Of a stretch of DNA of 42,874 nt, positions 17,505 through 25,526 are shown piece by piece; the first letter of the stretch is position 1, and each line of letters begins with the position of its first letter. A program made the translations under genes and the position numbers. This DNA is from Candidatus Moraniibacteriota bacterium (GTDB lineage: Bacteria > Patescibacteriota > Minisyncoccia > Moranbacterales > GWC2-37-73), in assembly GCA_028715015.1 (NCBI GenBank), contig JAQTLF010000004.1, forward strand, positions 1 through 42,874. The letters are read 5' to 3'. The notes beneath the pieces were generated by a model. That model had not been told where the DNA came from, did not search any database, and worked only from the letters and a program-made list of their open reading frames with translations.

Positions 17505-20500
17505 TCAGAAAAATTGATTAATTTCTTTGCGATAACTTTCTTGAAAATTTTTCAAATTATGTTGAAAAATGATCCGCTCTCTTATTAATGCTATCTTGTC
17601 GAAATAATATGAGGGATTATTATAAAATTTATCAATTTTTTCACAATATTCATCGACTGTTTCAACATTTTTAACAAGTAAACCATAATCTCTTCCAAAA
17701 ATTTCCTCCGTATCTCCAATTGCTGATGAAATTATTGGCAAATTGTGTCCAATCATATCCAAAATAACTAATGCAATGCCTTCAAATTTTGAAGTGAAAA
17801 GCAATAAATCAAATTCCTCCATATTCAATTCAGAATAATCATTATAGACACCGCGATATTCAACATTTTTCAATTTTAATATTTTTTCAAAGTATTCATC
17901 AGCCACTTTATCCCCAAAACATGCACCATAAACAACAAATGTAATGTTTTTTCTCTCTTTACATATGCCATAAAAAACATCCATCAATTTTTGATTACAT
18001 ATTCTTGAAGCCCATAATATTTTTTTATTTACGGAAAATTTCTTTTTAATGTTCAGCGCCTGATCTATTGGTGAAAATAATTTTATATAAGGGAAATCTA
18101 CTCCAGCCAATTCTTTAAAATAAGTATACCAGTATGCATTATCACTTAAAACTAAGTCTGAATTACGCATAATCTCAGGGTATAAAACTGGATAACCATC
18201 ATATTTGCCAGTATCCCAATTATATACTGGGCAAAAAAGCGAGGAAACTATTCTAACCCCATATTCCGTAAATATATCTTTATAGTATTTAATCAATTGC
18301 AAGGCGATATCGGAATTTATTACATGAATAACTTTAATTTTTGAATTCATTATCGCCTTCATTAATATATGCATTTGTTCATCAGCGCTAAAATTAGACC
18401 AACACGGACATTCCGATGCAATATCGAAATGCGGAATAGAAATTTGATCTATTCTTTCTCCCGACTTTATAGTTGTTATTAAACATGGATTATAGCTGGT
18501 TTCATGCAAAGAATTTGAATATTCAACTACCAATTTATCGGCACCACCCAAAACAACCCATGGCGCAAAGAATATAAAATCCCTATTTTCTAAAAATTTT
18601 AACAATTTAATATAAATTTTAACTTGATCAGAGATTTCAAGCCCTAAATAACGAGGATTATGAAATCTTCTATCAAATATGGAAATATTTTTTTCGCCAT
18701 ATCCTTTTAAGAATTTTTTGTAAACACCAATATTATTTTCATGATAATTTTCAATAATATTGTCATTACCAATAGCAAACTTTTTATTTGCCAACATAGG
18801 TTTTTTATAAAAAAAACCATTGTCCACTAGACGCTTTTTAACAAGATTACCATTTAACACACTGTGTGAATCTTTTTGTTTTCTATAATAAAAAACAAAT
18901 TTTGAACCAACATAAGGCAGACCCATATTTAATAAAAAATTGTTCAAATCCCAATCTTCATGTCCATAAATATGGTCGTTTTTTCTATTTTCATATTTAA
19001 GTAACATGCCCCTGAAACACATTATTTTGCTAGTATAACAATGTGTAAATAAATTATTAATTTTTATATTATCATTTGAGTTGTTATAAACATGAAAACT
19101 TATTCTAGGAAATTCCACAAGAAGCTCAGGAAATGCCACCAAGTGCTCATTTTCTGGCAATTTTTCCAGATCATCTTGCTTTTTTACGACATTCCCATAG
19201 TGATTAAATGTTGTGTCAAACAAAGCAGCAAAACAATTCGAGGAGGATAGATCGTCACCATCAGCAAATAAAATAAAATTATTTTTAGCTATATTAACTC
19301 CAAAATTTCTTGAATCTGCTGGGTTTCCAAAATCAACAACCTCAATTTTATTGAAAATGTCTATACTATTTTTAACTATTTGTTCAGTTTTACTATCTGG
19401 TTTATCCAAAACAGCAATGAACTCGATATTTTTCCATAGCTGAAATTTATCATGATATTTTTTCATATCACGAATATTTTGTATTGTTTTTTTCGCAATC
19501 AAACCCTCCGCATGGAATGTTACAACCAAAGACAATGTATATATATCCCTATCTACGAGCCCATTTGAAAGATTTATATAATGTTTAGTCTCTTTATATT
19601 CATTAATTAAGTTATTAAATATTTTTTTTAGATATTTTTTTGCAAATGAAATGGGGTGAAAAACTACAAATTTTATTTTATAATTAATATCCCTTAACTT
19701 CCAAAATTTAGATGTTAACATAAATGAGATTTCATTTTTTAATCTTTCACATTTATATTGAAGCTGCATATTTAATTCCAATAATTCATCTTTTTCAATT
19801 TTTAATGTTTCAATTGTTTTTTTAAGATTACTTTGACTTTCTAAATTTTCTGCAATCAAACTATCAGCCGCTGATTCCCTATTAATATCTAATGCTTTAT
19901 TGATATCAATTTTTTTATGCATTATATCTGTGATCTTACAAAAATAATCCGCATTTTCTGCCGAATAATATTTTTTAATGTGCTTGTTTATAACGTCTTT
20001 ATCATCATTAGATATTTTATATCTCCACGGTAATGAAAGAGCTAAAAAAACATTTTGAATATTGGCTCTCAGTGATGGTGTTATTTTAAATGCAACAATA
20101 TTTGGCAGTCCATAATTCTCAAGATATTTTTTAGGAAATATTTTATCACATGACAAAACACTCATCAACAATCCTGTTGCATAAGCATTTTCAACATAGT
20201 GCACATTATTTTGATCTACACTTTCCTTGATAACTATTGCGCCTTTTTCAATCGGCAAATTTTGCAAATTAGTATCATGCAAAATACAAATAGCGCCATC
20301 CTTGAGATAAGGAAGTACCATAAGAAAATCAAGCAACTCGCCAGGCACAACATGCATTGTATCAATGACGCAAAAATCTATCCCTGGTCCAATAATATCT
20401 AAAAATTTAGCTGCAACACCTCCAGTATAAACAGCTATTTTGTCACGCAAATCTGGCTGCGTTTTTTCCAAAATCCAACCTGTTTTTTGTTCAGGATCAC

Positions 20501-20720
20501 GATAATAGGCGTCATTGTAGTCAATTCCAAAGAGCTTTACATCTGGATCCATTCTTGTATCCTCCAACATAAAAGCAGAGCAACTCCCCGCAGCAATACC
20601 AATTTCCAAAATTTTCTTAGGACTATGTGTTTTGATTAGTTCACTAATAAAATCAATTTCGGATTCCTGCATTTCTGAATAATTTAACAACAACCGTCTT
20701 TTATCTTCAATCTTTCCCAT
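17505..20720 (-). CDS. Three-domain fusion: class I methyltransferase, GT2, GT4
   Basis: 1071 residues. About 1-220: a Rossmann methyltransferase or CmcI-like domain (ILEIGIAAGSCSAF, FCVIDTMH, ILHDTNLQN). About 280-345: coiled coil. About 390-640: GT2 (LSLVVTFHAEGLI, ILFADGDDLSSSN). About 700-1071: GT4 (GGADKLVVEYSNS, ILWASRICNQK, TSKFEGIALVILDM). No TM helices, so cytosolic. Three activities in one chain suggest ordered building and capping of one oligosaccharide. Its place next to wzt suggests glycan synthesis tied to export. Confidence 0.8.
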   Translation of the reverse strand: MGKIEDKRRLLLNYSEMQESEIDFISELIKTHSPKKILEIGIAAGSCSAFMLEDTRMDPDVKLFGIDYNDAYYRDPEQKTGWILEKTQPDLRDKIAVYTGGVAAKFLDIIGPGIDFCVIDTMHVVPGELLDFLMVLPYLKDGAICILHDTNLQNLPIEKGAIVIKESVDQNNVHYVENAYATGLLMSVLSCDKIFPKKYLENYGLPNIVAFKITPSLRANIQNVFLALSLPWRYKISNDDKDVINKHIKKYYSAENADYFCKITDIMHKKIDINKALDINRESAADSLIAENLESQSNLKKTIETLKIEKDELLELNMQLQYKCERLKNEISFMLTSKFWKLRDINYKIKFVVFHPISFAKKYLKKIFNNLINEYKETKHYINLSNGLVDRDIYTLSLVVTFHAEGLIAKKTIQNIRDMKKYHDKFQLWKNIEFIAVLDKPDSKTEQIVKNSIDIFNKIEVVDFGNPADSRNFGVNIAKNNFILFADGDDLSSSNCFAALFDTTFNHYGNVVKKQDDLEKLPENEHLVAFPELLVEFPRISFHVYNNSNDNIKINNLFTHCYTSKIMCFRGMLLKYENRKNDHIYGHEDWDLNNFLLNMGLPYVGSKFVFYYRKQKDSHSVLNGNLVKKRLVDNGFFYKKPMLANKKFAIGNDNIIENYHENNIGVYKKFLKGYGEKNISIFDRRFHNPRYLGLEISDQVKIYIKLLKFLENRDFIFFAPWVVLGGADKLVVEYSNSLHETSYNPCLITTIKSGERIDQISIPHFDIASECPCWSNFSADEQMHILMKAIMNSKIKVIHVINSDIALQLIKYYKDIFTEYGVRIVSSLFCPVYNWDTGKYDGYPVLYPEIMRNSDLVLSDNAYWYTYFKELAGVDFPYIKLFSPIDQALNIKKKFSVNKKILWASRICNQKLMDVFYGICKERKNITFVVYGACFGDKVADEYFEKILKLKNVEYRGVYNDYSELNMEEFDLLLFTSKFEGIALVILDMIGHNLPIISSAIGDTEEIFGRDYGLLVKNVETVDEYCEKIDKFYNNPSYYFDKIALIRERIIFQHNLKNFQESYRKEINQFF

Positions 20721-20760
20721 AATGATATACTAATTATAAAAATCAATAAGATACTCGTTA

Positions 20761-22002
20761 TTAATTCCACTCATAATCAACCTCTATAAATCCATGGCTT
20801 TTCTTTTTGGAAACAAACTTAAACTCACTTGATTTTTCAAGTAAATCATAATTTTTAAAAGCATTATCTCCATGAACTGCTGCTTTAATATAATACGTGT
20901 TATTTTTAAGAGGCAAATTGAAAAAATTTATTTGAAAATATCCTAATTTTATATATTTTTCTTTATCAACATCGTCTATAAAAGTATTGATTCCAAATAT
21001 ATACAGACCGTCTTGACTATGAACAGCTAATCCAAAATTAAGATCGTTTTTTGCTTTTTTAATATCAAAATAAACCCTGATTGACATATCGTCTCCAGTC
21101 TCAAAAACATTTTTTTCTTTGCCATCTTTATCCAAAAATTCAACCTTTGTTATTTCTGCAATTTTGTGTGATTCAGTTTTGTTTTCTTCATTTGAAATGG
21201 CAACATTTTTTTCTTTTCCATCTTTCTTTTGCTTTTCTTCGTCAAAAATCCTTTTTTCCTCGTCTGACATGTTTTGATACATGTATTCAGTTCCAACATC
21301 TTCAGCCTTTCCAATTTTTATTATTTTTCCGTTTCTAAGAAGCAATGCTCGATCACAATATCGTTGCACTGTGGCAATATCATGAGTGACCAAAATCACT
21401 GTTTTTCCAGCATCTCTGTATTTGCTGAATTCTGAAAGACATTTTGATTGAAAATTGCTGTCTCCCACAGCCAAAACCTCATCCATCAACAAAATCTCAC
21501 GGTTGGCATGAATTGAAACAGAAAAAGCCAACCGCACTTGCATGCCGGAAGAATAATTTTTCAGTTTTTGATCAATGAATCGCTCCAGTTCAGAAAATTG
21601 CACGATTGAATCAAATTTTTTGTCGATTTCTTTCTTGGAAAGTCCCAAAACAGTGGCATTGAGATACACATTGTCACGACCGGAGAGTTCAGGATTGAAA
21701 CCGATTCCAAGCTCCAAAAATGGCGAAATGCGTCCGTCAATTTTCACGCTTCCCTTGTCGGTCTGATATATGCCAGCCAGGATTTTAAGCAATGTGCTTT
21801 TTCCGCTTCCATTTCGGCCAATGATGCCGAAAAATTCACCTTTTTTCACTTCAAAAGAAACATCGTCAAGGGCTTTAAATTCTTCGTAGGAGTTTTTTTT
21901 GAAAGCCGAAACAGCCGCCCCTCGCAGTGAGGAGATTTTCTCATGAGGAATTTTGAATGTCTTACTGACATTTTTGACGCTTATTGCGATATCTTTGTTC
22001 AT
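20761..22002 (-). CDS. wzt: ABC transporter ATPase for polysaccharide export (Wzt)
   Basis: 413 residues. Walker A GRNGSGKST (62-70), signature YSSGMQ (150-155), Walker B ILLMDE (170-175) and a switch His in VTHD. The C-terminal 130 residues form a Wzt-type beta domain that may recognise the glycan end. It should pair with the permease encoded at 36555-37331, but 14.5 kb lie between them. The start codon is touched by the arm of a 4HB cassette, leaving no SD. Confidence 0.93.
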   Translation of the reverse strand: MNKDIAISVKNVSKTFKIPHEKISSLRGAAVSAFKKNSYEEFKALDDVSFEVKKGEFFGIIGRNGSGKSTLLKILAGIYQTDKGSVKIDGRISPFLELGIGFNPELSGRDNVYLNATVLGLSKKEIDKKFDSIVQFSELERFIDQKLKNYSSGMQVRLAFSVSIHANREILLMDEVLAVGDSNFQSKCLSEFSKYRDAGKTVILVTHDIATVQRYCDRALLLRNGKIIKIGKAEDVGTEYMYQNMSDEEKRIFDEEKQKKDGKEKNVAISNEENKTESHKIAEITKVEFLDKDGKEKNVFETGDDMSIRVYFDIKKAKNDLNFGLAVHSQDGLYIFGINTFIDDVDKEKYIKLGYFQINFFNLPLKNNTYYIKAAVHGDNAFKNYDLLEKSSEFKFVSKKKSHGFIEVDYEWN

Positions 22003-22453
22003 AATTTCTAATTTTGAATTTCGAATTTCGAACCAAATTTTAATGTTTCAACTACTTAATTTTGAAATAATCTTTCCAAAAATAAGTGTTAGTTCCTGAG
22101 CTTCTTTCCATAACATGCCTGTTTCTGAAGCTAACTCTGGAGACGCCACTGAAATCATATGCAGCCAGTGCTTACTTTCTTGTATCTCTTTTTTGCAAAT
22201 ATGTATCTTGTTCTTGAAATCTTTCTTTGAGCTGGCACCGTTAGCTTCAGCATAATTGGCTCCCACACTGGTTGAACTCCTGACTATTTGTGAAATAAGC
22301 GGTCTTGTTATTGTATCCTGTTTTATTTTTTTGCACATCAATATGCAGCTTTCACCAAAAGCTGACGTTCTGATTTCTAAATTATACTCTCTTTTGTTAT
22401 TATTTTCAATCATTAGTTTTTCGAAATTGATTCAAAATTCAAAATTGGAAATT
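22003..22453 (-). mobile_element. 4HB cassette 1 (inverted arms around a four-helix-bundle gene)
   Basis: Arm L (22003-22032) and arm R (22418-22453) are imperfect inverted copies: AATTTCtAATTTTGAATTT against AATTTCcAATTTTGAATTT once reversed. Arm L touches the wzt start codon. Arm R stands 4 bp before the 4HB start codon. Both genes point the same way. Whether the unit is mobile is inference; see findings. Confidence 0.6.
22048..22413 (-). CDS. Four-helix-bundle protein (S23/IVP family), copy 1
   Basis: 121 residues, the usual length. The core motif reads IVRSSTSVGANYAEANGASSKKDFKNK, a good match to the family pattern R-S-x2-S-x2-N-x2-E. Four amphipathic helices, no TM. Members are encoded by intervening sequences in 23S rRNA and by many free-standing genes. 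Their biochemical role is unsettled, with basic surfaces suggesting nucleic-acid binding. It is most like copy 2 at 23251. Confidence 0.88.
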   Translation of the reverse strand: MIENNNKREYNLEIRTSAFGESCILMCKKIKQDTITRPLISQIVRSSTSVGANYAEANGASSKKDFKNKIHICKKEIQESKHWLHMISVASPELASETGMLWKEAQELTLIFGKIISKLSS

Positions 22454-22470
22454 CGAAATTTATGCAATGT

Positions 22471-22567
22471 GCTTCATATGGTGCAGGATGGGGATATGGT
22501 GATTTTCTCTTATTTTAAGCCATAATTTATCAATATTGACAGAAAACATGTGATGTGGTAGTATTAC
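22471..22567 (+). repeat. 98-bp promoter-bearing repeat, copy A
   Basis: From CTTCATATGGTGCAG to GGTAGTATTA this matches 25369-25466 with few differences. It carries a complete promoter and lies directly before a short structured RNA. Confidence 0.75.
22536..22564 (+). promoter_or_regulatory. Promoter of small RNA A
   Basis: TTGACA, 17 nt, TAGTAT. The same elements and spacing occur at 25435-25463. Confidence 0.75.
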
Positions 22568-22570
22568 TTC

Positions 22571-22627
22571 ATAGAAATCTCGGCCAGGAGGTAACACTCC
22601 ACATCGTTAGGCGGGGATTTTTATTTT
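22571..22627 (+). ncRNA. Putative small RNA A
   Basis: The RNA starts about 7 nt after the -10 and ends in a T-rich stretch next to the 3' end of the convergent PBECR-like gene. It can fold with AAATCTC pairing GGGATTT, an inner GGAG/CTCC hairpin, and a conserved TTAGGCGGG segment shared with RNA B. There is no ORF of note. Function is unknown. Confidence 0.5.
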
Positions 22628-22637
22628 GTTCAAAATA

Positions 22638-23045
22638 CTACTTTGGTGAAAAACAAGACATCATATATTTTCTTTTTCTTTTATCCTCTTTTATTTGGAC
22701 ATAAAACAAATTCTTCTCCTTGGTTAGTCCCGCAAATCTATACAATATTTCTTTTCTTTCAAAAGACTCCACTTTCTCAACTGGCCCAACCTTGGAATCT
22801 TTTATTAACTCTAGTGATGCATTAAAAAATCGCAATCTGTTCATTCTCTCTTTCTGGGATTTCTGAAACAAATGTTCACGAAAATAGTCTAAAAATATTT
22901 TTTCTTTTTTAAAATAAGCTGACCTAATATATGGCCGTCTTTTTGTTTTCTTCTTGATTTCATCATAAACCAAAAAAGCTTTCTTCATGACCTCGCCGTA
23001 GCTCGTTCCTGAGATTTTATTTGATTTTGTTTGATATGGAATCAT
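22638..23045 (-). CDS. PBECR-like nuclease (toxin-like) protein
   Basis: 135 residues. The N-terminus has a short polar segment then a basic helical domain. The C-terminal 40 residues (FAGLTKEKNLFYVQIKED to YMMSCFSPK) resemble the barnase-EndoU-ColicinE5/D-RelE-like (PBECR) nuclease core. If right, it is an RNA-cutting toxin or domain. No antitoxin gene is adjacent. It has its own extended -10 and a hairpin in the leader. The family call is moderate; an alternative is an uncharacterised CPR family. Confidence 0.5.
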   Translation of the reverse strand: MIPYQTKSNKISGTSYGEVMKKAFLVYDEIKKKTKRRPYIRSAYFKKEKIFLDYFREHLFQKSQKERMNRLRFFNASLELIKDSKVGPVEKVESFERKEILYRFAGLTKEKNLFYVQIKEDKRKRKYMMSCFSPK

Positions 23046-23056
23046 TACTATAAAAC

Positions 23057-23094
23057 AAACCCCGCCATGCCCAAAGGGTCAGGACGGGTGGTTT
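23057..23094. promoter_or_regulatory. Hairpin in the leader of the PBECR-like gene
   Basis: AAACC/GGTTT close an imperfect GC-rich stem that includes CCC-AAA-GGG. On the minus strand it is followed by GTTTGTTTT, so it could act as an attenuator between the promoter and the ATG at 23045. It is GC-rich in an AT-rich setting and may be a repeat. Confidence 0.45.
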
Positions 23095-23105
23095 TAGATG
23101 ATTGA

Positions 23106-23114
23106 ATTATAGCA
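23106..23114 (-). promoter_or_regulatory. Extended -10 promoter of the PBECR-like gene
   Basis: TGCTATAAT on the minus strand, about 60 nt before the start codon. It stands where the coding similarity of the broken wzt fragment stops. Confidence 0.6.
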
Positions 23115-23138
23115 AAACAAGGAGATGATGTCAAAATG

Positions 23139-23209
23139 CCGCTCATCTTTTCGTGAGGAATGCGGAAAGTTTTGGAAACGTGGGAGACTTTTATGGCAAC
23201 ATCAGACAT
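23139..23209 (-). pseudogene. Broken 5' fragment of a second wzt
   Basis: Translation from ATG at 23209 gives MSDVAIKVSHVSKTFRIPHE and then KMSG, matching the first residues of the intact Wzt (IAISVKNVSKTFKIPHEKIS). Similarity ends after about 24 codons and the Walker motifs are absent. A 4HB cassette lies 5 bp upstream, as at the intact wzt. It appears to be a remnant of an earlier wzt copy lost by rearrangement. Confidence 0.8.
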
Positions 23210-23214
23210 AGCTT

Positions 23215-23681
23215 AGTTTAAAGTTTTAAATTTGAAATTTGAAATCAGTTTTAATTCTCTAAGTTTTTAATTTCCTTATTCCTGCCCTCCATTGTAACAA
23301 TTATCTTGGAAAAAATCAAAGTTAGCTCGTGCGCTTCCTGCCAAAATTTACGACATTCTTCAATATTTTCAACACTTGCTTTGCCCAAAAGCTGCAACCA
23401 GTACTTTGTTTCTTTCGCCTCTTTCTTGCAAATGTATATTTTATTCTTAAAATCTTTCTTGGAACTCGCCCCATTTGCTTCGCAATAGTTTGCGCCAATG
23501 CTTGTAGCTGAGCGTACAAGTTGATTCAAAAGTGGAATTGTCACAATATCTTTGTTTATTTTTCTTATAAATTCAATAATTTCACCGCTGAATTTCGCGG
23601 TTCTGTCTTCGAGTTTGAATTTTTCTTGTGATTTCTCCATTTAAAATTTAGGATTTGATTTTAAATTTAAAACTTTAAACT
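23215..23681 (-). mobile_element. 4HB cassette 2
   Basis: Arm L (23215-23246) and arm R (23651-23681) match as inverted copies. AGTTTAAAGTTTTAAATTT is identical in both, followed by similar AAAT words. Arm L is 5 bp from the start of the broken wzt and arm R is 10 bp from the 4HB start. The arm sequence has no likeness to cassettes 3 or 4. Confidence 0.62.
23251..23640 (-). CDS. Four-helix-bundle protein (S23/IVP family), copy 2
   Basis: 129 residues. Core motif LVRSATSIGANYCEANGASS with KKDFKNKIYICKKE, close to copy 1. The C-terminal tail is charged. Fragments of this gene's start region and arm R occur again at about 25287-25361 and 26305-26383, so this cassette has left copies elsewhere in the island. 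Confidence 0.88.
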   Translation of the reverse strand: MEKSQEKFKLEDRTAKFSGEIIEFIRKINKDIVTIPLLNQLVRSATSIGANYCEANGASSKKDFKNKIYICKKEAKETKYWLQLLGKASVENIEECRKFWQEAHELTLIFSKIIVTMEGRNKEIKNLEN

Positions 23682-23781
23682 TAAAAATATTTTTGCTTGT
23701 ATCTTGATGTTTGTATCTTACACGATTTTAAGGACTTGTGACTTTGTGGACTTTTTTGTGATTTATCAATTTTTGTATTTT

Positions 23782-24840
23782 TTAAGCAAGAAAGTAATTA
23801 TTGATTGCGAATTTGAATTGTTCAACGAAAAGTTCCTTGAAAAATAATGCGCTGTTTTGCTCATAGAATAACAGAATCGCTTTTTTGTAATCACTCTCAT
23901 TGACACTTCTATATGACAACGGACAAAAGCCATACGCCATCAAGATGGCATTACCCAAAATACGGGCGGTTCGTTTATTTCCATCCTCAAAAGGCTGTAT
24001 ATATGAAATCATCAAAATTGCCATAAGTGCTTTTTCCAGAGGATGCTGGATTTTCCCAATTGCAGATATTGTTTTTTCCAATACTTCTTTTATTTGATAT
24101 TGATTGTCTAATGGTCGATATATTGTTCCAGTAATTCCGACCAAACCTTTGCGCAAGCCTGTTGCCACGTTCAAATCACCGACAATAAGAGCATGCAAAT
24201 CCTCAATTTTCCTCACAGTCAAATCACTGAACACCTCTTTATTATTCAGGACATAATCAAGCGCTTTTTTATGATTCAAAATCATAACCGCCTCTTCTTT
24301 TTCATGCCCCTCTGCTTCCTTGTTTTCACGTATAAGTATTTCCGTATCTATAAGCGAATACGTATTTCCTTCAATCTGTGAAGATTTCCAACTAAGTTCG
24401 ATAGTCAGTCGCTCCAATTCTTTTTTGAAAATCGTTTCCGACATCGAAGCCACTCGCTTTTCGTAAAAATTGTTGATTTCCTGCAATTCGGAAAGCTCAT
24501 CATCATTAAACAAACCGGCCATATTGTCGAATATTTCAAAATTGAAATTAGGATATGTCACCACTCGTTCATCAAGAGTTTTCTTGAAATATTCCTCCAC
24601 ATTGAAATATGATAAAAGTTTGTTCTCAACAGCCTCAAAATATAACACGCTTCTTCCCATTCCTTCTTTTTTGATCAACTTGTTTTCCAACAAAAAATCC
24701 ATATCTCGAATAATCGTAACACGTGAAAAAACCTCACCGAGATCCCTCTCTGTGTATGCCTTAATCTCTCGAGTTCCCACACCTTTTTGTCCCCTTATGA
24801 AGCCAAAAATTGTTGATTGTCTTTTTGTTAAATTAATCAT
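23782..24840 (-). CDS. wHTH-Fic protein with Gln in place of the catalytic His
   Basis: 352 residues from Met at 24840; the ORF begins at 24861, but a TATAAA touches that ATG. In ORF numbering, a winged helix spans 10-75. The inhibitory motif S160-x3-E164-G165 is present (class II Fic). The Fic core reads YIQPFEDGNKRTAR: Gln289 replaces the AMPylation His, while the anion loop (DGN, Arg297, Arg300) is kept. Fic enzymes transfer AMP to target hydroxyls. This one may be inactive or belong to a Q-type subfamily. It is probably autoregulated through the adjacent operator. Confidence 0.85.
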   Translation of the reverse strand: MINLTKRQSTIFGFIRGQKGVGTREIKAYTERDLGEVFSRVTIIRDMDFLLENKLIKKEGMGRSVLYFEAVENKLLSYFNVEEYFKKTLDERVVTYPNFNFEIFDNMAGLFNDDELSELQEINNFYEKRVASMSETIFKKELERLTIELSWKSSQIEGNTYSLIDTEILIRENKEAEGHEKEEAVMILNHKKALDYVLNNKEVFSDLTVRKIEDLHALIVGDLNVATGLRKGLVGITGTIYRPLDNQYQIKEVLEKTISAIGKIQHPLEKALMAILMISYIQPFEDGNKRTARILGNAILMAYGFCPLSYRSVNESDYKKAILLFYEQNSALFFKELFVEQFKFAINNYFLA

Positions 24841-24852
24841 GCGTGTATATAT

Positions 24853-24896
24853 TTGTATCATTTTATACGATTAATTGTATCATTTTGATACAATTA
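24853..24896. promoter_or_regulatory. Operator of the Fic gene: palindrome plus third half-site
   Basis: TAATTGTATCA-TTT-TGATACAATTA (24872-24896) is a perfect inverted repeat. A third TTGTATCA at 24853-24860 stands 22 bp from the first, two helical turns. The -10-like TATAAA lies between them. This suits repression by the protein's own winged helix. Confidence 0.7.
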
Positions 24897-24900
24897 ATGC

Positions 24901-25212
24901 AACACCTTGCGTCAATTTATAACTTTTTAGACATTGTATGTATTAAAAGATATATCTAATTACGCATCACAACACATAGACGTATTATATACGATTAATA
25001 GACGATTGCAAAGCCACGGAAAGCCCTGCTACCCATGGTTAAGCGGAAATGCAAAAAACACAGTTCCACATTTCTTTTGACCGCAAAAGAAACCTGGAGG
25101 AAAGAAAACTCGCACCGGATGAAGATACTGTGGCAAAAACTGCGTTCTTCGCTAAAATTTACACTTCGCGCCTACGTCTGCTGACGGGCGCTACGTTTCA
25201 AAATTTTTTAAC
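24901..25212. other. Intergenic stretch without a gene
   Basis: No credible ORF. One short perfect hairpin, TTTCTTTT-gaccgc-AAAAGAAA, is at about 25072-25093. The base composition turns less AT-rich from 25010 on, as in decayed coding or imported DNA. Confidence 0.5.
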
Positions 25213-25385
25213 GCTCATCACTTGTTTTTTGCCTACGTACTTCATATGGTGCATTTGGAATGCGGAATGCGAATACTGGATTGATTTTTGCGATTTCTCC
25301 ATTTTAAATTTAGGATTTGATTTTAAACTTAAAACTTTAAACTTAAAAATATTTCTGCTTGCTTACGTACTTCATATGGTGCAGA
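25213..25385. repeat. 173-bp repeat with a remnant of 4HB cassette 2, copy 1
   Basis: It begins GCTCATCACTTGTTTTT and has TACGTACTTCATATGGTGCA at both ends of its core. Inside is a stretch matching the 5' end and arm R of the 4HB gene at 23640 (start codon, GATTTCTCCAT, TTAAACTTAAAAATATTT). A near-identical copy is at 26236-26406. Confidence 0.8.
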
Positions 25386-25466
25386 ATGGGAATATAGTTA
25401 TTTTCCATTATTTTAAGCCATAATTTATCAAATATTGACAGAAAACATGTGGTGTGGTAGTATTAG
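25369..25466 (+). repeat. 98-bp promoter-bearing repeat, copy B
   Basis: Same element as 22471-22567, overlapping the end of the preceding repeat at CTTCATATGGTGCA. Confidence 0.75.
25435..25463 (+). promoter_or_regulatory. Promoter of small RNA B
   Basis: TTGACA (25435-25440), 17-nt spacer, TAGTAT (25458-25463). The spacer differs from copy A at one base. Confidence 0.78.
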
Positions 25467-25469
25467 TTT

Positions 25470-25526
25470 ACAATGGCATCTCGCAAGAGAAGCTCCGAGG
25501 ACTCGCTTAGGCGGGTCCGTTTTTTT
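25470..25526 (+). ncRNA. Putative small RNA B with intrinsic terminator
   Basis: A transcript of about 57 nt. An inner hairpin CTC-gcaa-GAG is followed by a terminator GGACTCGC-ttag-GCGGGTCC and a T run. The TTAGGCGGG segment recurs in RNA A. It ends at the stop codon of the convergent PemK-like gene. No ORF. Confidence 0.6.

Noticed and set aside
22590-22620. GTTAGGC beside small RNA A resembles an integron attC core site
   Set aside because: No inverse core (GCCTAAC type) at the other end, copy B reads CTTAGGC, and no integron integrase is visible.
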